Below are positions 60,766 to 64,000 of a stretch of 64,000 nucleotides of DNA, piece after piece. The notes below the pieces were generated by a model that saw only the letters and a list, made by a program, of their open reading frames with translations, did not search any database and was not told the origin of the DNA. The position numbers and the translations under genes are program-made. The first letter of the stretch is position 1; every line of letters starts with the position of its first letter. This DNA is from UKL13-3 sp040387195 (GTDB lineage Bacteria > Bacteroidota > Bacteroidia > UKL13-3), in assembly GCA_040387195.1 (NCBI GenBank), contig JAZKEF010000017.1, positions 186,001 through 250,000 on the forward strand, in the 5' to 3' direction.

Positions 60766-62028
60766 CTATTGTGAAACGGTGCTTAGCTTTTTCATACCTA
60801 CCAGTTCATCGTATTTGTACTGGAGGTTGCGATGGTATACCAAAATGAGGTATTCGTTTTCAGTGTTGGAGGAGCTGCCTTCCAGCGAAACCTCATCCGG
60901 CTGGCCGGTGGTTTCATTTTTAACAGCAAATAGGTATTCGTAGCGACCTTGTTTGAGTTGCACTTCCAGATCGTAACGTCCACGGTTTTTGTTGTAGTAC
61001 ATTTTATACTTGGGCAATAACTTCCAGTCGGTAAACTCTCCGAATACATATACATCGCCATCCTGAATGGGGTTCATGCTCATCAGGTAAAAATTGACCC
61101 ATGCATAATCACCATCAAAATCGCCATTGTTTCCATCCTTGTTTGCCAGAATCCTCCGCCCGTTATTGTCGAGATACTGGAAGTATTGTTTGGAACCGCG
61201 CGATTCATCATAGTTGAGTATAACATGGTAAACCGAGTCGAAGGTTTTGCTTCTTACATTCGGACTAAGCGTGCGTAAACTTCTGAAATCAAAAAAGCGG
61301 AATTCATTTCCACCGGGAAAAATGGCCTGATCGAAGGAGTTGTATTGCAATACATTGTCGGCAATAAACTGTGGTTTGAGTCCGCGTATGGCGTTGTCCC
61401 AGCGTCCGTTTTGGGTTATCACCACACTCACATCACCAAAAGGGTTAGGAATATTATAGCCTTTGTAGTTGATGTTAAACTGAAGTTCCTGTTTGGTAAA
61501 ACGGTATTGTGCAAGTGTTGCCGGCTGTACTTTGCCTTCAATAATTACATTGGGATTCATCACCATCATCCTGCGGGTCAATACCAAATCCTCTTCATCA
61601 AAATTACGGAATACTTTTAAGAGATAGTTTCCCGCAAGGCGAGGTTTCATATTCTCGTTGGGCAACAGGAGTGTATAATGTACATATTTTACATAGGTAT
61701 TGGTCGAATAACGGTAGTCGTTGATATTATCGAACGTGAGACCGTTGATGTATTCGTTTTGTCCCAGTGGAGTAGGGTTCCAGTTTGCATCACAGTGGGT
61801 GAGCGAATACTGAAAATACTCATTCGTATTGCCCAATACATCGAACCCCAGTTGCAGTTGCTCACCGGAGTTCAGGGTCATCATCGGAAACCGGTCATCT
61901 ACACCTGCTTTACTAAAAATTACACTTTGAACCTTCTGATCATAAATATAGTTATCAAATACGAGGTTCTGAGCAAAGGTTTCGCTTATGCCAAACAGTA
62001 GAATTAAAAGTGAGGTTATTCGAATCAT
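60766..62028 (-). CDS. Type IX secretion system plug protein (DUF5103)
   Basis: 420 residues with signal peptide MIRITSLLILLFGISETFAQ. The segment FSKAGVDDRFPMMTLNSGEQ-LQLGFDVL starts the first beta-sandwich domain, followed by FQYSLTHCDANWNPTPLGQNEYINGLTFD and YTLLLPNENMKPRLAGNYLLKVF, hallmarks of the T9SS plug domain family. The C-terminal domain has DGDYAWVNFYLMS and DVYVFGEFTDWKLLPKYKM. The plug seals the periplasmic side of the SprA translocon when no cargo is passing. Its presence fits the T9SS cargo genes in this window. Confidence 0.88.
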   Translation of the reverse strand: MIRITSLLILLFGISETFAQNLVFDNYIYDQKVQSVIFSKAGVDDRFPMMTLNSGEQLQLGFDVLGNTNEYFQYSLTHCDANWNPTPLGQNEYINGLTFDNINDYRYSTNTYVKYVHYTLLLPNENMKPRLAGNYLLKVFRNFDEEDLVLTRRMMVMNPNVIIEGKVQPATLAQYRFTKQELQFNINYKGYNIPNPFGDVSVVITQNGRWDNAIRGLKPQFIADNVLQYNSFDQAIFPGGNEFRFFDFRSLRTLSPNVRSKTFDSVYHVILNYDESRGSKQYFQYLDNNGRRILANKDGNNGDFDGDYAWVNFYLMSMNPIQDGDVYVFGEFTDWKLLPKYKMYYNKNRGRYDLEVQLKQGRYEYLFAVKNETTGQPDEVSLEGSSSNTENEYLILVYHRNLQYKYDELVGMKKLSTVSQ

Positions 62029-62037
62029 GCAGACAAG

Positions 62038-63969
62038 TTAGGTATTTTGTTCTAATTCCATAATCTGGAGAAAGAGCTGTTCATATTGTTGTTCCGTTTC
62101 AGCTAAACGTTTCTTATCAGCTTCGTATTGTTTGTTCAACTCCATTGCCTTTACTGTATCTTTCATCAGTTCGGTATCGGCAAACTTCAATTCCGTTTGT
62201 TGTATTTGCTTTTTCAACGAATCAATTTGAGGTTCAATGTCACTCAATTTACGTTGCAATTGCTGGATCTGGTTTTTATTCGATGGGGCTTTGGTTTTTT
62301 CTTCCTTTACCACCGGTACCACTTTTTCTATTTTGGGAGCAGGTTGCGATTTACCCGATTTCAGTTGTTCCTCTTCCTGTTTTTTTCTCCAGTATTCGTA
62401 TTCGGCAAATGTTCCCGGGTATTCTTTCAGCTCTTCGTTTTCAATCCACCATATTTTATTGGCAACATTGTTCACAAAATAACGGTCATGGGATACTACT
62501 ACGAAGGTTCCTTTGTATTGTTGCAATGCCTGGGTAAGGATGTTGATGGAGCGCATGTCCAAGTGATTGGTCGGCTCATCCAATAACATGAAATTGGCTT
62601 CCAGTAAAAGGGTTCGGGCAAGTGCGACACGCGCTTTTTCTCCTCCCGAAAGCACTTTTATTTTCTTAAAAACCTCATCACCTGCAAACAGGAAACAACC
62701 CAATAAGGTTCTCAACTCGGTGTCGGTACGTTCACCGGCATGTTGTTGCATTTCCTGCAAAATTTCGTTTTCAATGTTCAGAGATTCTAACTGGTGCTGA
62801 GCATAAAATGCTTCAATTACATTATGTCCTCGTTCAATTTTTCCTTCGTACGGTTCTACACCGGCAATCATCCGCAGCATGGTCGATTTACCCTTTCCGT
62901 TGGCACCAATCAGGGCAATTTTGTCTCCACGTTCAATCTTTCCAACAGCATTGGTTACAATACGGATATCCGGAAATGCCTTGGTGGCATGATCCACTTC
63001 AACCACTACCTTACCCGATTGGGTCGACATATTAAAGTTGATATTGATTTCGCGGTTGTCATCTTCAGGAGCATCAATACGATCGAGTTTATCCAATAAC
63101 TTTACACGTGATTGTGCTGCTGCGGCTTTACTGGCTTTAGCTTTAAAGCGATTGATAAAGGCTTCCTGTTGTTTGATATATTGTTGCTGGTTGTCGAACT
63201 GACGTTGCTGTAAGTCCGAACGCTCTTCTTTAGCCGAAAGGTAAAAAGAATAATTCCCAGAATACTCTGTAATCTTTTGGTTGGCAACTTCTACAGTTTT
63301 GGTAATCATCTTATCCAAAAACTCCCTGTCGTGTGAAACAACAATAACAGTTCCTTCGTATGACTGAAGATAATTCTCCAGCCATTCGATAGTAGGTAAG
63401 TCCAAGTGATTGGTAGGTTCATCCAGCATCAGCAATTTAGGGCTTTGCAGGAGCAATTTGGCCAGCATCACACGCATACGCCATCCTCCTGAAAACTTCG
63501 TATAAGGCTGTTGAAGTTGGGCAGTAGTAAAACCTAGTCCTTCCAATACCTTTTCGCATTTGTGGTGAATATTGTAACCATCCAATGCATCAAACTCGGT
63601 TTGCAGGTCGCTGAGTTTGTTCAGCACTTCATCCGAATAGTCGGTTTCCATTACCTTCAGGATCTTTTCAATCTCAACCTCCAGATCTAGTTGGCGTTGG
63701 AATGCACTCATGGTTACCTGTAAAATACTCGCGTCACTTTCAAAGGAAAGCTGATCCTGGTTTAAGAAACCAATGGTAAGGTCTTTGGGCTTGGAAATAG
63801 AACCAGCATTGGGTTTATATTCTCCGAATATCATCCGCAATAAGGTGGACTTACCCGTTCCGTTCATCCCGATCAAACCGATACGTTCGTTGGGTTTTAT
63901 ATGCCAGTTTGCGTCACGGTATAATGCCCGTCCGCCAAATTCAAAAGTTATGTTATTTAATGAAATCAT
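62038..63969 (-). CDS. ABC-F family ATPase (Uup/YdiF-like)
   Basis: 643 residues with two ABC domains and no membrane part. Domain one has GLIGMNGTGKSTLLRMI near 33, signature FSGGWRMRVMLAKLLL and MLDEPTNHLDLPTIEW; domain two has ALIGANGKGKSTMLRMI, LSGGEKARVALARTLL and MLDEPTNHLDMRSIN. The P-site tRNA interaction linker lies between (about 240-310), and the C-terminal coiled coil (IQQLQRKLSDIEPQIDSLKK onwards) marks the Uup/YdiF type. Acts on ribosomes in translation and stalling relief. The initiation ATG is 32 bases before the window edge. Confidence 0.94.
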   Translation of the reverse strand: MISLNNITFEFGGRALYRDANWHIKPNERIGLIGMNGTGKSTLLRMIFGEYKPNAGSISKPKDLTIGFLNQDQLSFESDASILQVTMSAFQRQLDLEVEIEKILKVMETDYSDEVLNKLSDLQTEFDALDGYNIHHKCEKVLEGLGFTTAQLQQPYTKFSGGWRMRVMLAKLLLQSPKLLMLDEPTNHLDLPTIEWLENYLQSYEGTVIVVSHDREFLDKMITKTVEVANQKITEYSGNYSFYLSAKEERSDLQQRQFDNQQQYIKQQEAFINRFKAKASKAAAAQSRVKLLDKLDRIDAPEDDNREININFNMSTQSGKVVVEVDHATKAFPDIRIVTNAVGKIERGDKIALIGANGKGKSTMLRMIAGVEPYEGKIERGHNVIEAFYAQHQLESLNIENEILQEMQQHAGERTDTELRTLLGCFLFAGDEVFKKIKVLSGGEKARVALARTLLLEANFMLLDEPTNHLDMRSINILTQALQQYKGTFVVVSHDRYFVNNVANKIWWIENEELKEYPGTFAEYEYWRKKQEEEQLKSGKSQPAPKIEKVVPVVKEEKTKAPSNKNQIQQLQRKLSDIEPQIDSLKKQIQQTELKFADTELMKDTVKAMELNKQYEADKKRLAETEQQYEQLFLQIMELEQNT

Positions 63970-64000
63970 AATGAGGGGGCGAAGGTACAGTTTTAGGTTC

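Noticed and set aside
1..64000. CRISPR arrays, insertion sequences, prophage or toxin-antitoxin modules
   Set aside because: No direct-repeat arrays with regular spacers, no transposase or integrase frames and no phage structural genes were found; the only mobile-type signal is the attC-like site near 22.9 kb.

Overview
The window is an ordinary-looking stretch of chromosome from a member of the Bacteroidota, most likely a free-living, gliding-type lineage. The evidence is the repeated promoter pattern TTG/TTTG, 19 bases, TAnnTTTG; type IX secretion parts (a T9SS plug protein, gliding-motility-type C-terminal domains, type A sorting tails); ribosomal protein THX; a three-gene SdhCAB succinate dehydrogenase; lipoproteins with short signal peptides; and weak ribosome binding sites. 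No genus can be named from the sequence alone.

Layout. Bases 1-998 hold the 5' part of a secreted adhesin-like gene cut by the window edge. 1.07-3.26 kb carries a PhnP/RNase Z-like metallo-hydrolase one base ahead of an RqcH-type ribosome rescue factor. 3.4-16 kb is housekeeping and small metabolism: an outer-membrane barrel, M20 amidohydrolase, aldose epimerase-like protein, ribosomal protein THX, tRNA-Leu(GAG), a divergent HxlR/NmrA pair, an MBL lipoprotein, GNAT, a thioredoxin-fold protein, SDR, argS and a TPR lipoprotein. 16-18.3 kb has an hsp20 gene flanked by palindrome-rich DNA, then the rpsF-rpsR-rplI ribosomal operon.

18.7-30.1 kb is the accessory part: a SulP transporter remnant, bestrophin and beta-carbonic anhydrase (a bicarbonate-handling set); two orphan genes separated by an integron attC-like hairpin with matching core sites; then small stand-alone enzymes (VOC, methyltransferase plus UbiA prenyltransferase, DoxX, ArsR plus AHSA1, two DHFR/RibD-like proteins, a YdeI-like protein).

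30.2-45.5 kb returns to core functions: an overlapping histidine kinase/response regulator pair, cytochrome c lipoprotein, TonB-C protein, riboflavin synthase, a large gliding-motility-type surface protein, sdhCAB, pyrD, an IscA-like protein without cysteines, a MacB-type permease, a pseudouridine synthase and a RidA-like protein. 45.5-64 kb holds an LtaS-like phosphotransferase, a RemB/Wzi-like barrel, ligA, FUSC, a cold-shock protein, a Crp/Fnr regulator, a DUF4345-DinB pair in which the DinB frame has an early stop, two tandem CxxCH-containing secreted paralogues, a YdeP-type molybdoenzyme, the T9SS plug protein and an ABC-F ATPase.

Most interesting for follow-up: the MBL-RqcH gene pair (possible tRNA repair during ribosome quality control), the solitary attC-like site, the bestrophin/carbonic anhydrase set, the duplicated CxxCH surface proteins, and several compact promoter-operator arrangements read directly from the sequence.
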